Of a stretch of 64,000 bases of DNA, positions 33,997 to 46,409 are shown piece by piece. Every line of letters begins with the position of its first letter. Position 1 is the stretch's first letter. Under the pieces are notes generated by a model. That model had not been told where the DNA came from and searched no databases. It saw nothing but the letters and a program-made list of their open reading frames with translations. Made by a program: the position numbers and the translations under genes. The DNA is from Piscinibacter aquaticus (GTDB lineage: Bacteria > Pseudomonadota > Gammaproteobacteria > Burkholderiales > Burkholderiaceae_C): positions 3,224,001 to 3,288,000 of the forward strand of contig VOPW01000001.1 in the NCBI GenBank assembly GCA_007994965.1, written 5' to 3'.

Positions 33997-35216
33997 ATGG
34001 CCACTGCGGTAGCGGCGAAGAACATCAAGGACCTCGTCTTCGAGTGGGAAGGCAAGGACAAGAACGGCAAGATCGTGCGCGGCGAGATGCGCGCCGGCGG
34101 CGAGGCCATGGTGAGCGCCAGCCTGCGCCGACAGGGCATCCTGACGACCAAGGTCAAGAAGCGGCGTCTGAGCGGCGGCCGCGCGATCAAGCAGAAGGAC
34201 ATCGCCGTCTTCACGCGCCAACTGGCGACGATGATGAAGGCCGGCGTCCCGCTGATTCAGTCGTTCGACATCGTGGCGCGGGGAAGCAGCAACCCAAAAT
34301 TGACACGGCTCCTGAACGACATCCGCTCGGACGTGGAGACCGGCACGAGCCTGTCGTCCGCATTCCGCAAGCACCCGCTCTATTTCGACGCGCTGTACTG
34401 CAACCTCGTCGAGGCCGGTGAGGCCGGCGGCATCCTGGAAGCGCTGCTCGATCGCCCGGCCATCTATCAAGAGAAGACGATGGCCATCAAGAACAAGATC
34501 AAGTCAGCGCTGATCTACCCCGTCGCGGTGATGGTGGTTGCGTTTGTCGTGGTCGCGATCATCATGATCTTCGTGATTCCGGCCTTCAAGGACGTGTTCT
34601 CGTCCTTCGGCGCCGACCTGCCCGCGCCGACGCTGTTCGTCATCGCGATGTCCGAGATCTTCGTCAAGTATTGGTACCTGATCTTCGGCGGCATCGGCTT
34701 CGGCATCTATTTCTTCTTGGAGTCGTGGAAGCGCTCGCCGCGCATGCAGAAGGCGATGGACCGGCTTCTGCTTCGTGTGCCGGTCTTCGGTGATCTCGTG
34801 AACAAGTCGTGCATTGCGCGCTGGACGCGGACGCTGTCGACGATGTTCGCCGCCGGCGTTCCGCTGGTCGAGGCGCTCGACTCGGTCGGCGGTGCTTCCG
34901 GCAACGCGGTGTTCGCCGAAGCGACCGAGCAGATCCAGAAGGACGTCTCGACCGGCTCCGCGCTGACCACCTCGATGCAGACGACCGGCGTCTTTCCGAC
35001 CATGGTCATCCAGATGTGCGCGATCGGCGAAGAATCCGGCGCCCTCGACCAGATGCTGGGCAAGGCGGCGGAGTTCTACGAGGACGAGGTCGACGAGGCC
35101 GTCAAGGGCCTGTCGAGCCTGATGGAGCCCTTCATCATCGTGATCCTCGGCGTCCTGATCGGCGGCATCGTGGTGTCGATGTACCTCCCGATCTTCAAGC
35201 TCGGCAGGTCGTCTGA
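33997..35216 (+). CDS. pilC: type IV pilus inner-membrane platform protein PilC (frameshift in the last codons)
   Basis: PilC is the membrane platform on which PilB acts. It has two GspF domains: first FTRQLATMMKAGVPLIQSFDIV with EAGEAGGILE, second RTLSTMFAAGVPLVEALDSV with AIGEESGALDQML, each followed by hydrophobic helices (ALIYPVAVMVVAFVVVAIIM; EPFIIVILGVLIGGIVVSMY). The last residues should read KLGQVV and stop at 35216; one C of GGCCAGG is missing near 35205. It lies 43 bases after pilB and 10 before pilD. Confidence 0.96.
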
Positions 35217-35226
35217 CGCGCGCCCG

Positions 35227-36075
35227 ATGGACGCGCTGGCCCTGCAGGGGCTGCTCACGCCCCGGCGCTGGCGCTGCTCGGGCTGTGCATCGGCAGCTTC
35301 CTGAATGTCGTCATCCACCGCTGGCCGCTGATGCTCGAGCGCGCCCGGCGCGAGGAAAGCGCCGAGTTGCTCGGCGTTACGGTCGAACTGCCGGCGCCCC
35401 TGTCGCTGTCGAAGCCCGCATCGCGCTGCCCGGCCTGCGGACACCAGATCCGCTGGCACGAGAACATTCCGGTCTTGAGCTGGCTGCGGCTGCGCGGTCG
35501 GTGTTCCGCCTGCCGGAGCCCGATCTCGGCGCGCTATCCGCTGGTCGAGATCTTCACCAGCATCGTCTTTGCGGCGATCGGCTGGCGCTTCGGTGAGACG
35601 CCGCAGACCTTGCTGTGGTGCGGTGCCGCGGCCATGCTGATTGCGTTGGCCGGCATCGACTGGGACACGACCTTTCTCCCGGACAACCTCACGCTGCCGC
35701 TGCTGTGGGCCGGCCTCGTCGCCGCGGCGCTCGGATGGACGATTCCGCTCGCCGATGCCGTCTGGGGCGCGGTCGCGGGCTATCTCTCCCTGTGGTCGGT
35801 GTACTGGCTGTTCAAGCTGCTCACCGCCAAGGAAGGCATGGGCTTCGGCGACTTCAAGCTGCTGGCCGCTCTGGGCGCGGCTGGGCGTGAAGATGATCCT
35901 GCCGATCGTGCTGATCGCGTCGGTGATCGGCGCAGTGGTGGGCATCGCGATGAAACTGCGCGCCTCGCTGCGCGAGGGGCGCTACGTGCCCTTCGGCCCG
36001 TTCCTGGCCGGCGCAGGTCTCACCGTCATGCTGGCCGGGCCGACGCGGGTGCTCGGCTGGATCGGCTGGGCCTGA
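35227..36075 (+). CDS. pilD: prepilin peptidase / N-methyltransferase PilD (two frameshifts)
   Basis: PilD cleaves and N-methylates type IV prepilins and related pseudopilins. The N-terminus has the zinc-binding cysteine pairs CPACGH and CSAC in the cytoplasmic methylase domain; the two aspartyl-protease Asp residues are in AGIDWDTTFLPD and MGFGDFKLLA. About eight transmembrane helices follow the usual pattern. Breaks near 35262 (after LLTP) and 35880 (in the LGAWLG stretch) both restore to CCAGG or CCTGG. Confidence 0.95.
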
Positions 36076-36088
36076 CGGGCGCGTGTCG

Positions 36089-36695
36089 ATGGCCGGCCTG
36101 CGCCCGCTGCGCATCGGACTGACCGGCGGCATCGGCAGCGGCAAGAGCACGGTTGCGGCCTCGCTTGCCGCCTTCGGCGCCCGCGTGATCGATACCGATG
36201 CGATTGCGAGAAGGCTGACGCAACCGCAGGGTGCCGCGATTACCCCCATCGCTGCCTTGTTCGGCCAGGAGTTCATCGATGCATCCGGCGCACTCGATCG
36301 CGCCCGCATGCGCGAGCGCGTCTTCGCCGAGCCCGCAGCCAGTTGCGACTCGAAGGCATCCTGCACCCGCTCATCCGCGAAGAGACCGCACGGCAGGCCG
36401 CAGTGGCCGGCCCGATCGTCGTCTTCGACGTTCCGCTGCTGGTGGAATCCGGGCGATGGCGCGAGCAGGTCGATCGCGTGCTGGTGGTCGACTGCGAAGA
36501 GGACACGCAGGTGGCGCGGGTCACCGCCCGCTCGGGCTGGACGGAGCAGGCGGTGCGCCGGTGATGGCTCAGCAGGCGCGGCGCAGCGAACGCCGGGCTT
36601 GCGCAGATGCGATCGTCTACAACGAGACACTGTCCCGCGAGGAACTGTCGGCGCAAGTTCGCGCTCTCTGGGAAGGCTGGTGCACGGGCCTGTGA
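36089..36695 (+). CDS. coaE: dephospho-CoA kinase CoaE (two frameshifts)
   Basis: CoaE performs the last step of CoA synthesis, phosphorylating the ribose 3'-OH. The P-loop is [12 protein letters not shown], followed by [13 protein letters not shown]; after a break near 36340 come [27 protein letters not shown] and [13 protein letters not shown], and after one near 36563 [12 protein letters not shown]. CoaD, the preceding enzyme, is encoded at 60.5 kb. The pilD-coaE-zapD-yacG order is conserved across proteobacteria. Confidence 0.93.
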
Positions 36696-36746
36696 AACAA
36701 TGAACCGCAGTTGCCGGCAGCGGCTCGCCGTGCGGAACCGACGACC

Positions 36747-37501
36747 TTGATCCTCTACGAGTACCCCTTCAACGAGAGCATCCGCACGATGCTGCGGCTC
36801 GAGCACCTGTTCGACCGACTCGGACAGTTGATCGCCCGCGATGCGCCGGTGGACCACCACTTCGCGCTGTCCACCCTCTTCGAGATCATGGACGTCGCCT
36901 CGCGCGCCGACCTCAAGTCGGATCTCCTGAAGGATCTGGAGCGGCAGAAGGCGCAGCTCAACGGCTATCGCGGTAACCCGTCGATCTCCGAAAGCGCGCT
37001 CGACGAAGTGCTCGGCCGCGTCGACCACGCCTTCAACGGGCTCAACCAGCTGCATGGCAAGGCCGGTGCCGCGCTGACCGGAAACGAGTGGCTGATGAGC
37101 ATCCGCAGCCGCATCAGCATCCCCGGGGCACCTGCGAGTTCGACCTGCCCGGCTACTACGCCTGGCAGAAGCACGAGCCGGCCCGCCGGCGGTCCGATCT
37201 TCTGCAATGGGCCGGCACGCTGATGCCGCTGGCCGAGGCCTTGTCGGTGCTGCTCGGTCTGCTGCGCGACGCCGGCGTGCCGCACAAGGTGGTGGCGCCG
37301 GGCGGGCAGTTCCAGCAGAGCCTGCCGCAGGGTCGGGTCTTCCAGCTGCTGCGCATGCGCCTGCCGCAGGGCCAGGACCTGGTGCCCGAGATCAGCGGTC
37401 ATCGGCTGATGGTCTCGATCCGGCTGATGCGGCAGGATGCCGAGGGCCGCCTCAAGCCGATCGGCGAGGACGCCAGCTTCGAACTGACGCTGTGCTCATG
37501 A
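36747..37501 (+). CDS. zapD: cell division protein ZapD (frameshifted near 37125)
   Basis: ZapD bundles FtsZ filaments at the division ring. The product begins ILYEYPFNESIRTMLRLEHLF, continues HHFALSTLFEIMDVASRADL and SALDEVLGRVDHAF, and after a lost G near 37125 CEFDLPGYYAWQKH, MPLAEALSVLLGLLRD and GHRLMVSIRLM. TTG at 36747 is taken as start because the family begins at this point; an in-frame TTG at 36711 is also possible. The stop overlaps the yacG ATG. Confidence 0.92.
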
Positions 37502-37707
37502 CGACGACTGCCAAGCCACGCACCGTGCGATGCCCGGCCTGTGGTGGGCCGAGCGAATACAGCCCCGCCAATGCGTGGCGGCCGTTCTGCTGCGAGCGCT
37601 GCAAGAACCACGACTTCGGCGCCTGGGCCAGCGAGAGCTACCGCGTGGCCGACCCCGCGGTGCCGGGCGGCGATGCGGCCGAGGGCGACACGCTGCCACG
37701 CCACTGA
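37498..37707 (+). CDS. yacG: DNA gyrase inhibitor YacG
   Basis: YacG is a 69-residue zinc protein that binds GyrB and blocks DNA binding by gyrase. Four cysteines, the pair in RCPACGG and the pair in FCCERC, bind zinc; the rest, DFGAWASESYRVA, matches the family. It overlaps zapD by four bases and shares one base with the next start codon. Confidence 0.93.
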   Translation: MTTTAKPRTVRCPACGGPSEYSPANAWRPFCCERCKNHDFGAWASESYRVADPAVPGGDAAEGDTLPRH

Positions 37708-38248
37708 TGCGACACGTCACGCTCGGCGCGCTGCTCGCAGCCTGTTGCGCCCTGGCGGGTTGCGCGGGCAGTTCGCCCTTCGCGCCCACGCCGACGGCCG
37801 CGGCCGGCACGCCATATGCCGGTCTGAGCGAGGCCAGCTACGGCCCGCGCTCGACGTCGCAGTTCCGCGCCTGCGAGCCCGACTCCGGCAACCGGCTGGC
37901 GGCCCTCAAGGCCGCCGCGGTGCGCCCTGCCCACGGCCTGATGAAGATCGACTCGACCCTGCAATCGCTCGACTTGGCGGGCGCGTTCACCGATCCGCTC
38001 GGTACCGACCACCCCGCCGTGGCGGTGCTGTCGCACGGGCCGGACGGCATCGTCTTCTGGCACAGGGTGCCGGAGGTGCCGCTGGGCGAGGTGGCCTCGG
38101 CCGCGAAGACTGGTGCGCCCGAGCGCAGCGCGGCACGCTGTACCGCGGCTCGGCCAGCCATTGCCCGCCACCGCGGCGCGGCCTCACCGGCGCCCCGGTC
38201 GTGGTCACCTACGCGATCTCGGCCTACGCCTGCACCGGGCGCCCTTGA
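37707..38248 (+). CDS. lipoprotein of unknown function (frameshifted near 38110)
   Basis: A signal peptide ends in the lipobox ALAGC (Cys at about 20), followed by a Pro/Thr/Ala-rich linker. The domain continues FRACEPDSGNRLAALKAA, HPAVAVLSHGPDGIVFW and, after a break near 38110, GTLYRGSASHC and VVVTYAISAYAC. I do not recognise the family. Several cysteines after the lipid anchor could form disulfides. The -35 of the groES promoter overlaps its stop codon, so transcription from upstream may feed groESL at a low level. Confidence 0.6.
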
Positions 38249-38272
38249 AAGCCGAAGACCGACCCCTATAAT
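38245..38272 (+). promoter_or_regulatory. sigma-70 promoter of groESL
   Basis: The -35 TTGAAA (38245-38250) and -10 TATAAT (38267-38272) are separated by 16 bases. The -35 overlaps the stop codon of the upstream lipoprotein gene; the CIRCE operator begins 8 bases after the -10. Confidence 0.85.
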
Positions 38273-38279
38273 CGGTCTG

Positions 38280-38306
38280 CTAGCACTCGTCGGGCACGAG
38301 TGCTAA
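38280..38306. promoter_or_regulatory. CIRCE operator (HrcA binding site)
   Basis: CTAGCACTC, nine spacer bases and GAGTGCTAA form the CIRCE inverted repeat, with one mismatch (first C for T) to the canonical TTAGCACTC-N9-GAGTGCTAA. It sits at the transcription start, so HrcA would repress groESL until heat stress titrates GroEL. hrcA is not in the window. Confidence 0.95.
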
Positions 38307-38412
38307 CGCCGCGGCGAAGGGTAGTCACTGCCCGGAGCCGGCGAAGTGAATGAGCGCAAACTTGCGACTCATCCCCCGTCAAGATTCAGTTCCGAGTCAT
38401 CAAGGAGATGCT

Positions 38413-38703
38413 ATGAAACTTCGTCCGTTGCACGATCGCGTGATCGTCAAGCGCCTGGAACAGGAAACCAAGACCGCCTCGGGCATCGTCATCCCCGACA
38501 ACGCCGCCGAGAAGCCCGACCAGGGCGAGGTCATGGCCGTCGGCCCGGGCAAGCGCAACGACAAGGGCGACTTCGTGGCCCTGAACATCAAGGTGGGCGA
38601 TCGTGTGCTGTTCGGCAAGTACAGCGGCCAGACCGTCAAGGTCGACGGCAACGAACTGCTGGTGATGCGCGAGGAAGACCTCTTCGCCGTCGTCGAGAAG
38701 TAA
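38413..38703 (+). CDS. groES: co-chaperonin GroES
   Basis: GroES caps the GroEL folding chamber. The 96-residue protein is intact: [18 protein letters not shown], the mobile loop [35 protein letters not shown] and the C-terminus [11 protein letters not shown] strong AAGGAG site stands before the ATG. Regulated by the CIRCE operator upstream; groEL follows after 36 bases. Confidence 0.98.
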   Translation: MKLRPLHDRVIVKRLEQETKTASGIVIPDNAAEKPDQGEVMAVGPGKRNDKGDFVALNIKVGDRVLFGKYSGQTVKVDGNELLVMREEDLFAVVEK

Positions 38704-40386
<1,683 letters not shown>

Positions 40387-40415
40387 GGTCCACCCGAGCT
40401 CGCAATGCTCGCGAG

Positions 40416-40446
40416 AAGGGCCGTCCTCGGACGGCCCTTTTCTTTG
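40416..40446 (+). terminator. intrinsic terminator of groESL
   Basis: The arms AAGGGCCGTCC and GGACGGCCCTT are perfect complements with a tight loop, followed by TTCTTTG. It begins about 30 bases after the groEL stop. Confidence 0.9.
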
Positions 40447-40487
40447 CGGCGCCACTTCCATAATGCTGGCGCGCCCCACGAACGCTC

Positions 40488-42426
40488 ATGCCGATCTCCG
40501 CACCGCTGTCGAGGTTCGTCGATGACGAGTTGTCCCGCTCGGCCGCCTTGGCCGAGCGCTGCGTGGCCGGCACCCTGACACTGCTGCGCGCCGAGCGGGA
40601 ACGCCCTGCCGAGCTGGTCGATGCGCTGGTACGCAACGGTGCGCGCTTCCAGCAGCGCTTCGTCGAGGCACTGACCGAGGCGACCCGGCGCGAGATGCTC
40701 GCGCAAGATGCGGATGCGCCGCCCTCCGCCGCACCTGCCGGCCTCGAGCTGGTGGACGAGTCCCGCGTCGAGGCGGATATCGAGATCTCGCGTGCCATGC
40801 AGCTCATCGACAGCGCTGCCGAATGGGAGCGGCGGGAACTGCAGACGTTCACCTCGACGCTGTGCGGACTGGAGCATGTCAGCGAAGACTCCAACCCGCT
40901 GCAGCCGATCGTCTATGCCACGGCCTTGTGGGAAGCGGCCGGCGCGGCTGCGGCCACAGCGGTCGCGCGTTCCGCCCTCGTCAGGGTATCGGCCGGCGTG
41001 CTGGCCGGGCTGCTGAAGTCGGCGTGGGCCGCGGCGAGCTCGCGGCTGGAGGCGCAAGGCGTTCAGCCCGGCATCTACCGCACCGTGCTGCTGGCCCCGG
41101 GCGCAGTGAGCAGCAGCAGCGGCGCGCAGCGCGAGGCCGCACGGTCGGGTGTGCTCGGCGCCCTGCTTTCGGGCGTGCCGGCCACGGCACCCGACAACCA
41201 GGGGGCATCTAGCAGCGCTGGCGGGGACGGCCGCGTCTCCGCCCTGCTGACGCGGCTCTTCGCGGTGATCCAGTCGGACACCGAGCTGCCGGCGCCGGTG
41301 CGTGCGGTGCTCGCGCGCCTCCAGGTGTCGGCGCTGCACGTGGCGCTGCAGGACACCTCGATGCTCGACTCGATCGAGCACCCGGTGTGGCGGCTGATGA
41401 ACCGCATCGCCAGCGCCGGCGTGGCCTACCCGGCGCCCGGCGACAAGCGGCTGGCCAGCCTGATCGCCTTCTGCGATGCGATCGCCGAGGAAATCTCGCG
41501 CGCCCAGGTGGCCGACTCCGCGCCCTGCCGCCGCGGTCTGGCCCGCGTCGACGCCTTCCTCGCCGAGCAGTTGCAATGGCAGCTGCGCGAAGCGACGACC
41601 ACGGTGACGAGCCTGCAGCGCGCCGAGCGGCGCGACGGCCTCGAGCAGCTGCTGTCACAACGCCTGACCGAGCAGATGGCGCGCGTGCCGGCATCCGCGC
41701 CGATCCGCCGATTCGTCACCACCACCTGGGCCGAAGTGCTCGCGGAATCGATGGTTCGGTTCGGCGAACAGGTGGAGCCGACACCGTCGTACCTGAAGGC
41801 GGTGGACGATCTGCTGTGGAGCCTGCGTCCGCCCGACCATCCGCAAAGCCGCCAGCGCCTCGTGGCGCTGCTGCCCGGCCTGCTGCAGCGTCTGCGCGAG
41901 GGCATGGCGCTGATCCAGATGCCGGCGCCCGACCAGCGGGCCGTGCTCGATGCGCTGATGCCCATCCATGCCGAAGCGCTGCGTCCAGGCCCGCGCGCCG
42001 AGGCCGCCCTGACACCACAGCAGATCGTGCAACGCATGCGCGAGGAGATCGTGCCGGAGTCCGCGCCGCATCGCCCCTTCAGCGATTCGGTCATCGACAT
42101 CGCCTCGATGGAAACCGTGCCGGCCGACTTTCGCCACCGACATCGGCAGCCCCGAAGACGCCGCACGTCATGTCGATGCGCTGCAGCCCGGCGATCGCTT
42201 CCGGCTGTTCGTGCAAGGCCGTTGGAGCCGCGTGCAGTGCCTGTGGCGCAGCGCGCAGGGCCGCTATCTGCTGCTGGCCGGCGAGCGGCCGGCACAGACG
42301 CACTCCGTCACCCGCAGCGCGCTCGAGCGGCTCGACGCCGCCGGGCTCGTGCGGCCGCTGGAGGAGAAGCCGGTAGTCCAGCGCGCCATCGACACGCTGG
42401 CCAACGAAATGCCGCTGGCGCCTTGA
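40488..42426 (+). CDS. DUF1631 family protein (frameshifted near 42133)
   Basis: The restored protein has about 645 residues, mostly helical, with no signal peptide. Recognisable DUF1631 stretches are [26 protein letters not shown] residues near 110, [29 protein letters not shown] and [14 protein letters not shown]. The last 85 residues, after a break near 42133, form a compact segment ([34 protein letters not shown]) that could be a PilZ-like barrel, as seen at the C-terminus of related proteins; this is inference. The function is unknown. It lies between groEL and the patatin-like gene, 30 bases before the latter. Confidence 0.8.
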
Positions 42427-42455
42427 CGGAGCAGGGCCCGCTACCATCGCGGGCC

Positions 42456-44713
42456 ATGATCCGAGCGCTCGTCGCGGGCTGGCGCTGGCTGCGTCCGCCC
42501 TGTTGTCCGTCCATGCCCAGACGGCGGCGCCCTCGCGCACCGGACTCATCGAGCCGCCCGCGCGCCCCCGCATCGGCCTCGTGCTGTCCGGCGGCGGCGC
42601 GCGCGGGCTGGCGCATGTCGGCGTGCTCAAGGTGCTGGAGCGCGAGCGCGTGCCGATCGACGTGATCACCGGCACCTCGATGGGCGCGATCATCGGCGGC
42701 CTCTATGCCAGCGGCATGAGTGCCGGCCAGCTCGAGGCAGAACTGCTCAAGGTCGACTGGAACGCGGTCTTCGCCAGCCGCGTCGACCGGCAGCTGCTGT
42801 CGCAGCGGCGCAAGGAGGAGGACTTCGAGATCTCGCCGGTCATCGAGATCGGCATGCGTGACGGCGAGCTGCGCGCACCGCTGGGCGCGCTGTCGGGGGC
42901 GCGGCCTGGAGACGCTGCTGCGCCGCTACACGCTGCCCGTGCGCGAGGTGCGCGACTTCGATGCACTGCCGACGCCGTTCCGCGCGGTGGCCACCGACAT
43001 GGAGAGCGGCCGCCCGGTGGTGTTCTCGCAAGGCGATCTCGCGCTGGCGCTGCGCTCGAGCATGAGCGTGCCGGGCGTGTTCGCGCCCACGGAGGTGGAC
43101 GGCCGCATCCTCGGCGATGGCGGCCTCGTCAACAACGTGCCGGTCGACGTGGCACGGGCGATGGGCGCGCAGGTGCTGAACGTCGTGAACATCGGCACGC
43201 CGCTGGCCGGGCGCGAGACGCTCGCCTCGGTCGGCGGCCTGACGGCGCAGATGATCAACATCCTGACCGAGCAGAACGTGCAGCGCAGCCCGGCGTCGCT
43301 GGGGGCACGCGACGTGCTGATCGCGCCCGAGCTCGGCACGCTGACCTCGTCGGACTTCGAGCGCACGCGCGAGCTGATCGGCCTGGGCAAGCAAGGCGCC
43401 GAGCCACTGGCCGCGCGGCTGGCGGCGCTGGGCCTGGACGAAGCCGCCTATGCGCAATGGCGCAGCACGCGCGCACAGCCTGCCAAGCCCGAAGCGACGA
43501 TTTCGTTCGTCCGCTTCGAGGGCACGGAGCTGACCAACCCCCAACGCTTCGCAGCGCAGCTCGAATCACGGCCCGGACAGCCCTTCGATCCGGCCAAGGC
43601 GGAGCGCGATGCACGGCGTCTGGCGGCCAGCGGCGACTACATGCGCGCCGATTACCTGCTCGTCTCGACGACCGAAGGCGAAGGGCTGGTCTTCGATCTG
43701 GAGGACAAGCCCTGGGGGCCGCACTACTTCCGCATCGGGCTGGATCTCGAGACCGACTTCCGAGGCGGCAGCGGCTTCAACGTCAAGATCAGCCACAACC
43801 GCCACTGGCTCGATGCGAATGGCAGCGAGTGGCGCAACCAGTGCAGATCGGCCGGTGCCGCGCTGGTACACCGAGATCTATCACCCGCTGAACTGGACGC
43901 TGGGCATCAGCAACGACTGGTTCGTGTCGGCATCGGCCGAGGCGCAGCGCCGCGACATCACCCGCTACGACAACGACAGCGGCGCGGTGATCAGCCTGTA
44001 CAACCGCAAGAGCGCGCTTTCGGACTCGATCTCGGCCAGCCCTGGGCCGAGCTTGGCGAGCTGCGCCTGGGCCTCGTGCAGCTGATCGAGCGCACCACGC
44101 CGGACGTGGTGACCACCGCGCTCAACGCCGTCGATGCAGCCACCACCGTGCGCGAGACCGGACTGCACGCGACCGTGGTGATCGATCAGCTCGACTACGC
44201 CAACTTCCCGACCCGCGGCTACCGCTTCGACGCGGAAGTGGCGGGTGGCCGGCGCGCGCGCGGCGCGCGGGCCTGCGCAACGACTTCACGCGCTTCGAAG
44301 CCGAAGGCACCGTGGTGCGCAGCTGGGGCCGTCACACGCTGAACCTCTACGCGCGAATGCAGCGCACGCCGCAAGGCACGCTCAGCGCGCTGGGCCGCTA
44401 CACGCTCGGCGGCTTCCACCAGCTGTCGGGCTATCGCAGCGAACAGCTCGATGGCAACAGCGTCGTCTTCACCCGTCTGACGTGGTACCGGCGTGCCGAG
44501 CATGTCCCGGTGTTCACGCGTGGATTCTTCGTCGGCGCCACACTCGAAGCCGGCAACGCCTGGGCGCGCTGGAGCGATGTGCGAGCCGACGGACTGCGCA
44601 GCGGCATGAGTGCCTTCCTCGGCGCCGATACCGGGCTCGGACCGGTGTATTTCGGGCTGACCTACGCGCCGCGCGGATCGACCGTGCTCTACCTCTTCGT
44701 CGGCCGGCCCTGA
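42456..44713 (+). CDS. PlpD-type patatin-like phospholipase with POTRA and beta-barrel (five or more frameshifts)
   Basis: The restored protein of about 750 residues joins three modules. A signal peptide (ALLSVHAQ) precedes a patatin domain with the oxyanion loop [12 protein letters not shown], nucleophile Ser in GTSMGAI and the catalytic Asp in [15 protein letters not shown]-like segment ([17 protein letters not shown]) follows, then a C-terminal 16-strand-type barrel ([27 protein letters not shown] repeats, ending VLYLFVGRP). This is the layout of type Vd autotransporters such as Pseudomonas PlpD, whose phospholipase reaches the surface through its own barrel. At least two breaks restore to CCAGG/CCTGG. 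Confidence 0.88.
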
Positions 44714-44732
44714 GCTTGCGCTGCCGAAGCGC

Positions 44733-45644
44733 TCAGCGCGCGAGCGCCCGCTCGATCTCCTGCGCCACGAAGGCCGGGCGCTCGTGCACGAGCCAGTGGG
44801 TGGCACCGGGCACGCGGGTGAGCGTCATCTGGGGGACGAAGGCCTCGAGCCCGTCGAGCAGCGCGGGCGGCAAGGCAGTATCGGCCTCCGCCCAGACGAC
44901 GTGCGTGGGCACGCGGACGGTGACCAGACTCGGCGGCAATTGCAGCGTGTGGATCGCACTGTCCGGCCCCGTCGGCGGCCGCAGCGGCGAAGCGCGGTAG
45001 TAGTTGCAGCCGCCGGTCAGTCCCTGGCGCCACACCTCGCGGTATTGCTCGCGCACGGCCTCGGTGAGCCACCCGCCACCCGGGTGCTGCGGATCGACGG
45101 CGCCCATGCGCTCGAAGAAGGTCCACAGGCGCGCGAAGTCGTTCTCGGCGAGCCGCGCCTCGGCATCGGGCCGGCAAAGGAAGTTCATGTAGGCGCTGGC
45201 CGCCTGCTGCGCCGGGTTGTCGCGCAACTCGCGCAGGAAGGTGGCCGGGTGCGGCGAGTTGACGATGACCAGCCGCTCGATCAGCTCCGGATGCTGCGCC
45301 GCCACCGCCCAGGCCACCGCACCGCCCCAGTCGTGCGCGACCAGCGCCGCAGCGCGCCCGCCTTGCGACGCGATCAGCGCGCGGACGTCGGCCACCAGGT
45401 GCTTGGCGCGGTAGGCCTCGGCCTCGGCCGGTGCGGACGAGCGCTCGAAGCCGCGGAGGTTCGGCGCGATGCAGCGGTAGCGGTTGCCGAAGTACTCGAG
45501 CAGTTCGTCCCAGACGAAGGCAGCCTCCGGAAAGCCGTGCAGGAAGACGAGCAGCGGTGCGCCGGCGGCACCGCTGGCGCGACAGCTCAGCGTGATGCCG
45601 TGCGGCAGCGCGAGCTCGAAGGTCTCGACCGAGGCAGCGCTCAT
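44733..45644 (-). CDS. alpha/beta hydrolase, epoxide-hydrolase-like
   Basis: The intact 303-residue protein has the alpha/beta fold: oxyanion motif FLHGFPEAAFVW, nucleophile Asp in AHDWGGAVAW (the HDWGG form, typical of epoxide hydrolases and haloalkane dehalogenases rather than serine esterases), cap domain with two tyrosines in REQYREVW and NYYRAS, and catalytic His in GATHWLVHE. The two cap tyrosines that activate an epoxide oxygen favour epoxide hydrolase. The substrate is unknown. The ATG overlaps the engB stop, so the two are co-transcribed. Confidence 0.85.
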   Translation of the reverse strand: MSAASVETFELALPHGITLSCRASGAAGAPLLVFLHGFPEAAFVWDELLEYFGNRYRCIAPNLRGFERSSAPAEAEAYRAKHLVADVRALIASQGGRAAALVAHDWGGAVAWAVAAQHPELIERLVIVNSPHPATFLRELRDNPAQQAASAYMNFLCRPDAEARLAENDFARLWTFFERMGAVDPQHPGGGWLTEAVREQYREVWRQGLTGGCNYYRASPLRPPTGPDSAIHTLQLPPSLVTVRVPTHVVWAEADTALPPALLDGLEAFVPQMTLTRVPGATHWLVHERPAFVAQEIERALAR

Positions 45645-46349
45645 GCGTCCACCCAGCCTCGCAGCATCAGCGCCGTGTCGTCGACGCCGCGCTTGTTCAG
45701 CGCCGAAAACAGCGTGATGCCGATGTCGGATTCGTCGGTGCTGCGCTCGGCCAGCACCTCCTGGCACGAAGCCAGCGCACGATCGGCCTCGCTGCGGCTG
45801 AGCTTGTCGGCCTTGGTCAGCAGCACCAGCAGCTTGACCGCGCCGTTGGCAGGGCGCGGCGCGACGAAATCGAGCAACTGCAGGTCGAGATCGGTAAAAC
45901 CCAGCCGCGCATCGACCATCAGCACCACGCCGGCCAGGCTGCGCCGCACCTCGAGGTAATCGGCCATCACCTGCTGCCAGCGCACCTTGGCATCGCGCGA
46001 GACGGCGGCATAGCCGTAGCCGGGAAGGTCGGCGAACAGCGCATCGGGCTCGTCCTTCGGGCCCAGCGCGAACAGGTTGATGTGCTGGGTGCGGCCGGGG
46101 TCTTCGATGCGAAGGCGAGGCGCTTCTGCTGGGTCAGCGTGTTGATCGCCGTCGACTTGCCGGCATTCGAGCGGCCGACGAAGGCGATCTCGGGCAGCTC
46201 GGTGGCCGGTAACTGGTCGAGCCGGCTCGCGGTGGTCAGGAAGCGCGCGGTGTGCGTCCAGGCCAGCGCGCGGCGCGCGGGATGGGTGGCCGTGGGGGTG
46301 GCATCGGGGCCTGCGGGGCCGCCTTCGTCGTGGTTTTGGGTGCGGCCAT
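45641..46349 (-). CDS. engB: ribosome-biogenesis GTPase EngB/YihA (two frameshifts)
   Basis: EngB is an essential GTPase for 50S assembly. The G1 motif is [17 protein letters not shown], then [28 protein letters not shown] (G3), [10 protein letters not shown] (G4) and [13 protein letters not shown]. Breaks lie near 46295, in the Pro/Ala-rich N-terminus, and near 46103 (lost G in CCCCGGG). A GAGGAG site precedes the ATG at 46349. It diverges from the cytochrome c4 gene, a conserved pairing in betaproteobacteria. Confidence 0.93.
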
Positions 46350-46409
46350 GAGGTCTCCTCTTGACCATTGTAAAATCTGTGGGTTTTGCATGAGCCAACA
46401 CCTCCACAC

